Under the pieces are notes generated by a model that made no database searches, was not told the DNA's origin, and saw only the letters and a program-made list of their open reading frames with translations. Position numbers and translations under genes: made by a program. Of a stretch of DNA of 64,000 bases, positions 1-11,892 are shown piece after piece. Source of the DNA: Purshia tridentata (lineage: Eukaryota; Streptophyta; Magnoliopsida; Rosales; Rosaceae); assembly GCA_003254885.1 (NCBI GenBank), contig QANT01006358.1:1-64000 (forward strand). The letters are read 5' to 3'. The first letter of the stretch is position 1; every line of letters starts with the position of its first letter.

Positions 1-3000
1 TTTTAATTTTTATTTATATTTTCAACAATTCTATACTTATTATAATTTTATATTATTTTACGAGAATTTATATACATGACATTTATATATTAGATACTAA
101 AAAGAATAATCATATTTAATAAAATAATTAATGATAAATATAACATTATTGTTACATTTATAACATCAAGGTCCGGATGGTTATAAATTTCTAGTAATTC
201 GTATGCTGTAGTCGTAAGACTAATTGGTAATTGTCCCATTTTATGACTAGCACAAACGAACAAGGATGAAAAATGTCAAGGTCACATTAATTTGGTGGTC
301 CATGAGGAAATTAATAAAGGAATCCGAGCTAGTTGTCCTATTATATATTAGAGATATTCGAACATTTTAATTTAAAACATAATTATCTTATTTTTAATTA
401 TTATATATTATATACTAAGTAATTTATCGTTCTATATAGTTATGTTATTTTTTTTGGGTATTAAACTGTGGTCTAGATTCAGGATTTTGGTTGGGACTGT
501 AGGCTTGCCAAGTGTGTAAATTTTGAAAGTGGGCAGTCACGTGTTTGCATGTGATATGAACTTTAGGTATTCGAGTATTGATCTGTCGAACCGCAGATCA
601 ATAGGTACGTTGGTCAGGTCCTTTAGATCGATTCTATATTATCAGCTCCGCGGTTAACTCAGATAAGTCATTTAACTGTCCTTATCATGCGGTGATCGAT
701 TCTAAGATTCTTCTATTATTTCCATTTGACTGACTTTAATACATTGTTAGGCAGACACTTGCAACTTGCAATGGTTGAAATCATGGTTGGTGACTTGGTT
801 GGTACCGTGTGTCTCATCCCATGTGGTCGTTTATTAGGTAACCATCTAAAATTATTCCCTAACTTCCTCTAACTAATTTCTTTTATCTTGTACTTTTATA
901 ATAATGTTAAAAAATTTACCATATAATTTAGTAGCCAGTTGCTCTTATTATAAGATAATTAAACAGTTGTAGTCCCACCCCCAATATTTAATTGAAGAGA
1001 CTTCATCATATATTTGGTTGGAGGTATCCTATACTTTATACCTACCATGTGCTCCAACGGCTAAAACAGTACTGTCCTGCTCATGTATTCTCTAGCATAC
1101 ATCATTATCACACACCAAATCTTCATTAGTTCACACACACCATTTTTTTTTTAGCAACAAAGAAATTTGAATGTACGCACACAATCATTCAGTGACTATA
1201 TCCAATTTAGAATCACAAATTAAAGACCTTCCTAATCTGGTTTCTCTGATAAGTGGTTATGGGACATGTGAGAGTGATATAATTTAAAAGATATCAAATG
1301 ATTATGTCATCATAAGGAGCAATCAAACAATACAGCACACCACAACCTCTAATCTGTTTCATTGAGCTATATGATAATGGTAAATGGAAACAAGGTCCTC
1401 CTACCCATTTGACAAAATAGATTTTATTGTTTATTTCCTCTCTTTTATCTTGAAATACGAGCCCTGTGTGTTGTTTGTGAACTGGGTTACAGATCTGTGA
1501 AATTGCAGAAAGCATAGATTCCCAAACAAACAGAGTGCTAGTGTATACTGACTCAGAGTTCATAAATTTAATCCACTAAACAAGTTAGAAAAGGAAACAA
1601 AATGTTTACTTTTTGGGACTAAATAAGGTCCATCATTTACTGCATAATAAAACTATATCTGAATGTAATGTCCTTATCACAAGGTCATGATCATATGGAC
1701 CACTTGGTCTTGGTTTTGTAGCCCTGTGCTGCATGTGCATTAGTGTGTTACAAACTACAAAGGGACAAAGGTACAGTCTGAGAAGAATTAAGAGAGGCTG
1801 TGCTCCTCCTGCTGTCCTTTCAAAGACTTTTATAAACGACAAACCAATTTGCGTTTCAAAACGTCTCACATCAGTTTAAGGTCTCTATATATACACATAT
1901 GCATGCTGGTGTAAAATCAGATAGTAGTGTCTTTCTGCCCAACACTTGTTAAAGGGTCTTCATACATACCTCAAATAAAGGTGAGTATATGTCTTCCATT
2001 CTTATACATCTTATGGTTTTCCAATGACTAAAGAGGTCTCTCTCTCTCTTTCTTCTGATAAAAAAAAAAAACATTCTCAACCATTTGTTTGCGTCATAGA
2101 CAAAAAAAATAAAAAAAGCTTTTTGGAACAATCAAATGTTATTGGCACCAACTAGCCCAAGGAGTATCTAACTGAATATGGGGCGGTGGCTGTTTGCCTG
2201 CGCCAAAAAAGCCAGATTTATTAGTGATTTGGTCCTCAGTCTCCAACTGATATCCTTCATATATGTTTTTCTTTTTCATTCTGTAATGTCTGAAAGGTTA
2301 TGATCCACATAATATAGATCCCACGAAGAGATTTGTGTCAATTAGGAGGAGCAGCAATATTTATGTGGATAAAGCGTATGTGCATTAGATTAACTATGTG
2401 GTGGTCGTTTATCAAGTACTGTCCTATTTAATCCAGTACTTGATAGACGACCACAAAGCCAGACTTGAACACACGACTCATTCTCTAACATTCATCATCA
2501 TATAACCCTTTTCTAATTTCATGCATGCTTGTTGCCTGGCTCAATAGAGAATGTTTTTTTATAGAAAGTTTCAATACTCTGAACACTGCTTCCATGGCAT
2601 CAACATAAATTTTTTCAGAATTTCTGACTGTAACAATAGTTCATTCACTTCCAAGCTTTACTAGCAATATAATCTATTATATCAAGCTTTGCATTCAAAT
2701 TGAATAAACTGTAAAACCCCATGAACGAGTTGTCACTCAACCACTAAATAGTCCTTCCAACTGTTCCAAAACAAAACCGAACTTTACGCCACCTAATTAA
2801 ATTCAGAGGGAGCAGAAGAATAAAATATAAACTATCAGGGGGAAAAACAAAAAGGGAAGATGACCAGCAAGCAAGAAGTTACAACTGTGATATCCTTCTT
2901 TATGCTCCAAGAAAATGAAAAATAATATGGCAACAGAAAATCTTTTGTTAACTAAAAGACTTGGAAATTTCTTTCCAACTCCATTTTGCTGTCCCTGAAT

Positions 3001-4382
3001 CTTCACTACAGGCATAGACTGTTTTGACATTTTCTTGGTCTCAGAGTGACATTAATAATTCATAGCAGCTAACATAGCAGCTATTAGTGTACATGGAAGA
3101 AGAGAAGGAGATACAACCTTCTGCCTTCAAACCCAACTTTATATCAAGAAAGAACAATCTGTTGCATTACTTTCTAATGATTTTTCGTTCCAAATTTTAC
3201 AATTTAAACAGATCACAGTGAAATTAAATTGGACCTCTGTCCCTCAATGGAAACCTTGATGTTCTCATGATACAAACTGGGCTATGGCACCCCCCCTACC
3301 TTTGCATCAAGGACTGCAAGAAAAAAGAAAAAAAGGTTTTCGATCAAAATACGTTCATGCATCCTTAAATGCAACAAAACAAAATAAAGATTAAAAACAT
3401 CGATAACTCCACTTGGTCGGACCAAAAATGTATTGATTAAAATGCTTCCAAAAGAATGGTTCAAACAGCTACCTTAAAGTACTTCATTAAAATCAAACTC
3501 TCATCAAGAGTAACATATACTTACAGATTCTTGTCATATTTGTCTCTGGCCAAGGAAAATAAAATGAATAAGATCTTATACTTGTTATTTTGTTGCCGGA
3601 CTAATTAGTTTATACTTGTTCTGTCAGAACCATCCAAGGAAACCATAATAAATCGTTTCATAAGCAGCAGATAAGTGATTTCTTTGAGTGCAGGCATACA
3701 TCATCTCTCACTGGGAAAGAAAGGTGTATGTCTCCCAAATCTAACTGGAGGAAAATCACAATACTACTTTCCTTCACAAAATCACAATATTATTCATGGA
3801 GCAAATCCTTATCTACGTTTAGAGAATGGATCCAAAGAATCCAACCAGATTTCAGACTTTGCAGTCCACTTATCATATAAAAGATAAATTTTCTCTTTTG
3901 AACATCAATAGATATTTCATGGGTACAAGATTCTGCAAAAGCATTGTAATAGAATAATGTAGCAATTAACTCCATAAATTCAAGGACAACCAGACTGGTC
4001 GTGCTATAGAAGATGTAGAGGAAACAAAAAACACTTCAGGAAAAAAATAATATTCAGATCTGAACATTGCTGAAACATGGGCATCAGGCGATTTCTTTAC
4101 ATGTCCAAAATACTAAACCAATCAGATCTTTTGTAAGCCAATTTCAATAGCATAAATGCCTTAGAACAGGATGAGAGCTTTAGATTTTTCAGCAGCAAAC
4201 AAATATTTTTATCAGACCAATTGAATTGATCCAGCAGAACATACTCTAGAAGGTTTTTGCCTACTTGTTATCTAAGAAACATGGAACCTTGACATCATTT
4301 TTCTCTTGACTATTCTCCCTAATAAAGCTAACATTATCATACTGAGTTCTCTTTTACTTTTGCAACTTTTTTTCTTTTTACA
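1..4382. other. Non-coding region left of the PP1 gene
   Basis: I see no convincing gene in this stretch. It is AT-rich with poly-A/T runs, and the only open frames are short, low in complexity and without recognisable motifs. A CACGTG G-box core lies at 538-543. A near-perfect inverted repeat lies at 2401-2454 and is listed separately. The part from about 3.0 to 4.4 kb may contain the 3' untranslated region of the PP1 gene, which is read from the minus strand. Confidence 0.6.
2401..2454. repeat. Short inverted repeat (hairpin), 21-bp stem
   Basis: The left arm begins GTGGTCGTTTATC and the right arm ends GATAGACGACCAC. Bases 2401-2421 pair with 2434-2454 across 21 positions. There is a single non-Watson-Crick position, which would be G-T in RNA. 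The loop is only 12 nt. It lies in otherwise featureless DNA and could be a MITE remnant, a terminator-like palindrome or a small-RNA hairpin. Confidence 0.75.
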
Positions 4383-6947
4383 TCAAGAAAAGAAGCAAGC
4401 AGAGTACTTGCATTCCTGCAAACTAAAGCCATCAGACGCCAGTATGATGTCACAGGAACAAAATAGTAAAAGTTTACGCTGTAAATGTATAATATACCAC
4501 ATAAAGCTTGCTCCCCCAAACATAATTTTGTTTCTTTTGAGTAAAAGGTTGCATTTACCTTGACTCCTGTTGGAGTGTTCCCATGCTTAGCTGTAGTTGT
4601 GCTCCCATATGCATTAATTCCGGTCGAAGTATTTCCAGGCTTAGCTGTAGTCATGCTCCCAAAATTGAACTTTGACTTTTTATCTGCAGGCTTTAATATT
4701 TGAAAAGAACACATCAATGTCTCATCCACGCTCATCATAGCACCGGCATTATCAAATTCCCCACAATAATTAGGTGCCGAGAATATCGTCACAAGTTGTC
4801 GGTTGGCAAATAACTCATACCCATCCTCCACAACCTGCCAATGATAAGAGAAAGAATATAACTAATTAAGAACTGAAATAAACTAAAACTCCATATCCTC
4901 AATAGTCAATGCTAGACTGTATAGAAAGAAGCAACATTTTCCAATACCACTACACCAGCAGTGGAGGTCTGGGAATGTGTTAAGGGCTTCATTCTCATAC
5001 CATTGAGCTGTAAATTGCTCTGAATTAAAATTAAAAAGAAAAAAGAAAAAAAAAAGCCAAAAGCCAAAAAACAAAACAAAAAACAAAAGAATTGAATAGA
5101 ACTACACTAAACCCCCAAGATCATCATAGCAATCCTGGCAGGAGAGGATGTTTGGCTCCCATGGGTATATTCCCTACAGTCCTGCAATTGTAAAGAGGAT
5201 ATGAAGTCAAACCAGAAAACTCCAAGCAATTAAACCTGGTGAGCACGACAAACGAGATCCAAATCATGCTTTTGAAGAAACTCCGTCACTATGTCAGGAC
5301 CAAATGTATACGAAACTCCCCTGTCATTGCTCCCCCAACCTTGAACATCTTTACTTGGGTCAGACCAGAGAAGATCACAGAGTAAACCTGTGTCCGGTAC
5401 ATCAGTTGGGCGCTGTAAATTTCTGATTTGATCTAAATTATGCAGCTCGGGAGAAAGACCCCCATGCATGCAGAGGATCTTTTCATCTATCAGGGCTGCA
5501 ACTGGTAGGCAGTTAAAACAATCTGTGAATGCCTTCCATAGCCTCACATTGAATCTTCTCTTACACTCATCATAAAATCCGTATATACGGTTTATTGAAG
5601 CACATTCATGGTTTCCCCTCAAGAGGAAGAAATTCTCAGAATATTTTATTTTATATGCAAGGAGAAGACATATCGTTTCTAAACTTTGTTTTCCCCGATC
5701 GACATAATCCCCCAAGAATAAGTAATTGGCATTAGGAGGTAATCCACCGTACTCAAAAAGCCTTAAAAGATCAGAGTATTGGCCATGTATGTCCCCTGAA
5801 AACCATAAAAAGTTCAATTTTAAGAATTCGTGACATTAATAATCTTTGAAAAATAATGTTATTTATATGACAAATTAGGTAAGATATAAAAATAGTAGTA
5901 AAAGCATCCGACTGTTAGCCAGCAATCAGAAAAGAAAAGAAGGGTTTGATTACTTGACATAAATATAAAGCAGCCACCGTGATCAAACTCAATAGTTCCT
6001 CTGGCAACATGTACAATATCCTTCAAAAATTTAAAATTTCTATGATATTCAGTGGATATTATGCTTGTAGAACAAAATTTCATCTTTCCTGTTTCTATGA
6101 TGATTTACTTACTGATTTTGTGTGGATGCATATATATGGAAAAATCATAACACTTAACAACAACAACAAAAATAACGCAGTTAAAACATTTCCATTACAT
6201 AAAATGTAGATGGGTTTACCAAATTGTAAATATGCCTCGACAGAATCATAAAAAATTGTTCCAATCATCAAAAACTGAACTTTACCAGAATAAATGATAA
6301 TCCTGATGAATATTGAATATCAAAGTACAAACATGGACTCACTAATTTACTAAAACAAAGTCCTGAATAAAGGTCTTAATACTTTGTCTAGTCAGATGAA
6401 TGAAGTGATTCTACTATACCCAAAAGACAACCTAATAACAACATATAAGAAAAGTTGGCATACAACACCACGATTTTCATGGATAATTCCAGAAGGCCAA
6501 GCATGGGTTCAAAAAAACAGCTGAAAATTCCCAAAATGAGAACTCACACTCCAACACCACCATAGTGAGGCTCACATAGAAAACAAAAAATGGGTTGACA
6601 TGAAATATTTCAAATACTGATGACCTAATCATATAAAAGACATGGACTTTCCAATTGATCACAAAAAATTGAACATTTAGTTAAACGCATCAAACCCACT
6701 AAACAAGACCCATCAAAAATTGAGGAAAAGCAGAAAAAAAAAAAGGGTGGATTTTTTGGCAAGAAAAAATACCACAAATCTTGATGGGTGCTTCAAGCTC
6801 TAACAAATTGGGCTGCTGCAAGAAGACGTCTTTAGAGACCGAACAAAGTTGTCGGATCTCGGACTCGGATAGCTGGACCTGCTTTCCGGGTCGGCCTCGG
6901 ACTTCAAGAAGACGGTTGATTATGTCGTCAAGAACTGAGGGGTCCAT
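4383..6947 (-). CDS. TOPP: Serine/threonine protein phosphatase PP1 catalytic subunit (TOPP type)
   Basis: This is the catalytic subunit of type-1 protein phosphatase, a dimetal phosphoserine/threonine hydrolase of nucleus and cytoplasm that is directed by regulatory subunits. Exons on the minus strand are 6947-6773, 5795-5236 and 4834-4559, all joined in phase at GT-AG sites, plus a tentative last exon 4415-4383. The protein is about 347 residues. Metal and catalytic motifs are complete: GDIHGQ (59-64), GDYVDRG (87-93), RGNHE (118-122), HGG (169-171) and CRAHQV (241-246). The [11 protein letters not shown] segment follows. The start is the first ATG of the frame and matches the usual plant PP1 N-terminus. 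Oddly, the tail holds an 18-residue motif twice (residues 303-320 and 321-337). The terminal exon gives only ten residues and stops; another downstream acceptor is possible. The family assignment is certain; the last residues are not. Confidence 0.93.
4559..4663 (-). repeat. 54-bp in-frame duplication in PP1 C-terminal tail
   Basis: Two successive 54-bp units (4663-4610 and 4609-4559, the second cut by the splice donor) encode related peptides with the shared pattern [FY]GS-x-TTAK-x-GNT-x-TG. A single copy of this type of sequence is what PP1 tails normally carry just before the C-terminus. Confidence 0.8.
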
Positions 6948-8291
6948 TTCCTGGGAGTGGTCAATGACTGAAAGTCAACGGTTCGATTGAAGACAATTGA
7001 AAGACTGAGACTTTGAGGAGAAAAGAGGCAGAAGGAAGGGAAGAGAAGGAGTGGACGAAAAGCATGAGCCTTGGATGGTGGGGAATGGTGGGTTGGGTTC
7101 TGGTTGTCGTTTTCTGGAGAAAAGGTGTCGTTTCAGTGTCTGACAGTCTGAGACTTTCTTCTGTTTTTTGAGTAGGAAGGGAAAAAGTGGGAAATGCCTT
7201 TTGAGTTTGAGCAGAGGGAGGAGACCAAATGGGAAAATGGGTGATCCTCATTCAGTCATTCATTCCTACTCAAATTTAAATTCTAACTGCGTAAAAGATT
7301 TTTTCTTCTTTGCTTGCTTGCCAATGCCAACAAACTGAACAGTGCAAGATTTTGTTTTTTGTTTTTGGTTTTTCTTTTATGCTACAGGCGATAGTGTTCT
7401 CTTTTACTGTTCATTTGGAATCTGATGGTATAAAACTATAAATTGCTGCAAACTAAATACCTTCCTTGAGAGATTTAGTTGACCTTTGATTCTTCGTAAT
7501 TATCTATTTTCAAATATACATACATATCATTTTATATAATTAGATTTACTTGCCAAACCAATGCTTCCAGAAATTATAGGAGTATTTTCATTACTTAAGA
7601 GACCTTTCAGATTTACTATTTTCATCACTTGTCAAAACTTTTATTATGAATACTTATTACCAAATTATTCCACTAAAAATCTAGTATAATAAATAGGATA
7701 TAATTGAAAATTAAATTTTAATTCATATTACTTCACTACTGATAGTTTTATAATTGCCATTTCCAAACATTTGAATGAGAATTTTTCGCTCTCATCCCCC
7801 ATAAGTATAACATTCTCAATAAACTAATTTCACAAACCAAACAAGGCATTACAATAATATAATAGATTAAGCCTTGAATTGATAATAATATTAAATATTT
7901 TTTTATAAATAATTATGTGGTATAAAAATAGTAAATAATTTTGAATGAATGCAATGATTGTAATGATTGTAATTTTTTTCGGTAACTATAATGATTCTAA
8001 TTCTTTTCATTGAATGAAATCCAACTCCAAGTAATGTTTCCGTTTCAAGTAAGTCAAAGACTCAAACCCCAACAAAACAGGAGACACGTAAAAACCCGTA
8101 CGTGTGATTTCCCATTAAACACATCCTTCCTACTATTGCCAGAACAGGAGTACAGGAGTACAGGACTACCCAATTATTGACTCTTCAAATCAAGTCTTTC
8201 ACCCAAAAAAAAACCATTCTTCCTCTGAGATTCTCGGGAAACAAACAGCGGGCAGAAGATCCCTCCAAGAGACCCATCTGAAGAAACAGAG
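6948..8291. other. Divergent intergenic region between PP1 and ASCH genes
   Basis: This region separates two head-to-head genes, so it should hold both promoters. It is AT-rich from about 7.4 to 8.0 kb. The stretch at 6948-7250 is pyrimidine-rich on the minus strand and is probably the PP1 5' leader. I see no further gene. The open frame there on the minus strand lies upstream of the PP1 start and is not in frame with it as a spliced extension. Confidence 0.5.
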
Positions 8292-11273
8292 ATGAGAGGA
8301 GGAGGAAGAGGAGGACATTCTTCTGGGAATTACAGAAACCCATGTTTGACTATGCACCAGCCATGGGCTTCTCTGCTGGTATATGGTATCAAGCGCATCG
8401 AGGGCAGGTCATGGCCTGCTCCTATTAGAGGTTTGTACCTTAAATTCTGTGAATTCAATTCAAAATTTCAATACCCATTTGGTTTAGTCTCATGTTCTTT
8501 ACTTGAAAGTATTAGGCTTTGAGATTGTGGTACTGGGAAAGTAGGGGGAAAAAGGAGAGACTGAGATTATTAAGTGTTGGAATTTTTGTTACTTGGGAAC
8601 TGAACTCGTAGAATCTTAAGTAAGCTGCAAATTTTTAATTTTTAAGTGTTTGATTTTGAGCAAAAAACTTGATTATTTGCTTTACTTAATATGTCCATGA
8701 AAAATAAAAGATTGAATGTGGGATCATCCAGTATTAGTGTCATTAATGTTTTTGTCCTTTCAATTTTGATCTACTTTTGTTGTAGTAGTTGTTATTGTTA
8801 TTGCGATTATAAATCCTCAATATTATAATCTTGGACAGTGGATGAACCTTTTTCTAACTCCTTGAATTTGTCTTTTGAAGGTCGTCTTTGGATTCATGCT
8901 GCTAGTAAGGTTCCTGAAGATGCTACAATTAAAGCAATGGAGGACTTCTACAGGGAAATTTATGCAGTAAATGGAGTCACTGATCTTCAATTTCCAGAAA
9001 ATTATCCAGTTTCAAGACTTTTAGGTATTCAAAGTTTGGTACTTTTTGTAATGCATGTTTCTTTGTGTGTGTTGTAGGATTTTGAGTGGGCTGGTTCAAG
9101 TAGTTTCTTTTTTTTCAAGTCTTTCGACTAAGGTTCTTCTACAATTCCGTTAAAACCAAGTTGAAAGAGCTTAAGTGATTGGAAGTCAGTGAAGTTAAAA
9201 CCTATTTTCATGCCAATCAATTATCAAGCTCAGGAATGTATGCCGTCTTAGAGGGTGGGCAGTCAAATTACTTCTAAGGTTTCTTCTTTATGTTTTTATC
9301 CAGAGCGTAGGTTGGGGAGTGGCATTCTGAGGGGTTGGAATGCTTGGATGACAGTATTGCTTTCAACCATTTTTATTTTACTTTTGACTTTTACATTTTT
9401 TTTTTCGCTTGTTTTCTTAGGTGTTTTTCCTCTTGTAGGCATCTTGTGTGCATGGTTTATGATTTCCTGTTTTGCTAATAAATTCCCTATTTATAATTTA
9501 AAAAAATCTTAAGTTTCTCTGCATAATGTGTTGTTCCTCTCTCTCTCTCTTCCCACACGTATACACACAAACAAACACAAATTTTGACAAATTATTTCAT
9601 CTATGAGATAGGGTGTGTTGAAGTGGTTGGATGTGTTAGACATGAAGAACTAGCATGCTGGGAGATGGTACCTGAAGGGGTGGGCTGCTCATTTTCTTGA
9701 CCTTTTTGATTTCTTAATATATCAAAGTGATGATTTCATGGGTGCCAAGACTGTAAACTTAGCTTAGATTGTTTTCTTTCCTATGCAGGTAAGGCTGGAA
9801 GCACAAACTGATATGTGCTGGCTTTGTGAGCAGCCACAGGTGTGTATTTTCACACTGATCCATTTATGGCTACTTGTATGATTTGAAGAAGTAGACATTT
9901 GATCTCATTAAGCTTTTATTTATTCCGTTAATGCAGAAACTTTTAATTCCGTTTGAGATGCGTGGGTACCAAGGTGTCTATAATTTGGAAAAGAAGGTGC
10001 ATATTGTCTACCAAAATTTACTCTCTCTCTTTCTGAGTGGGTATTTTGGAGCGGGCCTAATTTATTTACCTTATCAGATATATGAAGGTGCTGTTAGAGG
10101 TCTTACACCAGTTAAAGGTCCCCTCCCAATAAAGTTTCCACTTCCAAATCCACAAGATCCATTTTCCTTGAAACCAGGGTCTATCTCTGCACATGTCCAT
10201 GAATCTAGAACATCTGAAGTGGAGAGATCTTCGAGTCTTAATGCGGCCATAGCTGGTGCACGAGCAGCGGCTACACAGTTCTCCAAAAACGTTCAAGCTT
10301 CCCAAACTACCACTCAAAATAGTACAGAGAAATGTCCAAGGACAGTTCCAATAAAGAGCAAATCTTTTGAAGAGGATAAAACGCCATATGCTAACTTCAG
10401 TGAGAGCTCTACTGAGGGGGTTTTGGCATCAAATAAAAAAGACCAAATAAGTCACATTAAGTGTGAGGGAACCAGCAGCAACGATCAACCTTCTTCTGGA
10501 GGTTTGAGACCTCATTGTGGTGCACCTTCTAAGGTATGGAGTTTCATCCAAGTGCATTTACACAGGGCTATCCATTATAAGAATTGTTGGTCGAGTTAAT
10601 CTAGTTGGCTTTGAGTCTCTACTTGGTTTTTGATTCCTTCTTCACTTGCCTTACCATCATATTTTTAATAATTCAATTGCTTGTAGTGCAAAAATGTGCT
10701 CAGTTCTAGTTGTACGTCTTATTTGATTTGAGGTTGACTCATCTTAATCAGAGCCATTGCAAGGCCGCATAGAAATATATCTGGTTGTGGAGTGAACATG
10801 GAACTATAATAGATTATTCTTACACTCGGTTTATAAAAAAATGCATCACTAGGGTAGCGTTCCGCCTAGAGGGGAGCACATGAAGCGGAAGCGAGACCAT
10901 CCACTTGAGTAATGCAAACATTGGTGAGAATTCAATGCCCCAAAAACATAATGGTTGAAAAGAAAAAGACCTCCCTCAATCAAGAGGAAAAAAGACTGTT
11001 TCTTGGATATTTGTCAGATTTGGTTTTATTAAGCATAGGCTCCCTCTAGTTACCTAATTTGTATCATATTTTAATATAACCCAATAATGATGGTCAGAAT
11101 GCATTAGAATTGAAACATGGTGATAAATGGTGCTGGTTATGCATATGTTGAAACCATTGATATATTATTGTGAATTGGTGGAGGTTAATAGCCATTTGTG
11201 AATTGCCTGACCTGAAAACTTTGTGAATGAAATTTAGATTTTTGCTGCAGCGTTGAGAGGGCTGAAGCCATGA
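8292..11273 (+). CDS. ASCH-domain protein, TRIP4/activating signal cointegrator 1-like
   Basis: Seven exons join in phase: 8292-8430, 8881-9024, 9612-9679, 9789-9839, 9937-9996, 10078-10533 and 11238-11273. The protein is 317 residues. Residues 18-157 form an ASCH domain, a beta-barrel fold proposed to bind RNA, with the hallmark MHQPWASLLVYGIKRIEGRSW segment split here as MHQPWAS (21-27) and GIKRIEGRSW (32-41), then RGRLWIHAASK. This resembles the C-terminal ASCH domain of the TRIP4 coactivator. There is no TRIP4-type zinc finger upstream, so this is a short ASCH-only form. Residues from about 170 on are polar, serine-rich and probably disordered. The last exon supplies a short hydrophobic/basic end (FAAALRGLKP). 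The start is the only in-frame ATG before the domain. The function in plants is not established. Confidence 0.88.
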
Positions 11274-11552
11274 TGAGTTTTCATGTATTGTTGGCCGGTG
11301 GAACTCTGTGGATGAATATCATATCGATCGTGTCTGTAGCATGCACCAGCTGCCATGACAAAGTGGATGTTCAAATTGGAATGGCTTTTCTACATTCCTT
11401 GTATCATATTGTATCTCTTTATTTTATCGTACACTAGATTTGATGTTAGTTTTTGCATAATATGCTCAAGAATCAAGATTGTAACTTGATTTGAATGGTA
11501 CATTAATACCCCCATAATGCAAGTTTGGATCGGAGTCTGTAATTAAGTGGGA
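11274..11552. other. Convergent spacer between ASCH and first defensin-like gene
   Basis: This short stretch should hold the 3' ends of both flanking genes. I see no other feature in it. Confidence 0.5.
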
Positions 11553-11892
11553 TTAATTACAGATATGATAACATATGCATTTACCATTAATACAATCTCC
11601 AAAAGCAGCGTCTTCCTTTTCCTTACATTGCTTGTCACAGTGGGGTCGCCATCTACATCTCCCATGCCATGTGATGCTATAAGAAGTACATATGGGATAC
11701 TTCAAGGGAACTTCCCTCCCTATATATATATATATGACGAAATTAATCAATCAATCATTAAAGAAAATAGATGAGAAAATGTAAGTATAAATAATTATAT
11801 ATTAATTTAATACCTGCACTTGCAAAGAGGATAAACGCAATGAAGATTACAAACAAGTAGTAAATTACAGATTTTGAACTTTTAGTAGCCAT
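11553..11892 (-). CDS. Defensin-like cysteine-rich secreted peptide 1
   Basis: Two exons (11892-11814 and 11719-11553) join in phase 1 and give 81 residues. Exon 1 encodes a 26-residue leader beginning MATKSSKS, followed by a strongly hydrophobic run that looks like a signal peptide. Exon 2 encodes the mature part with eight cysteines spaced C-x10-C-x5-C-x3-C-x10-C-x4-C-x-C-x3-C. The C-x3-C plus C-x-C arrangement is the cysteine-stabilised alpha-beta signature of plant defensins, and the leader exon/mature exon split is typical of DEFL genes. It is probably secreted to the apoplast. Antimicrobial or cell-signalling roles are both known in the family, and the sequence does not decide between them. 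A TATA-like CCTATATATAT lies near 12000-12010 on the minus strand. It is a paralogue of the gene at 13145-13529. Confidence 0.82.

Noticed and set aside
1294-3464. Several 60-90-codon minus-strand frames, including a KQSMPVVKIQG-type peptide near 3.0 kb
   Set aside because: No domain, no supporting splice sites joining them, and AT-driven composition. They might be part of a PP1 3' transcript but cannot be supported as coding.
6961-7251. 96-codon minus-strand frame just upstream of PP1
   Set aside because: It is probably 5' leader sequence: low complexity, no homology-like motif, and the canonical PP1 start lies downstream.
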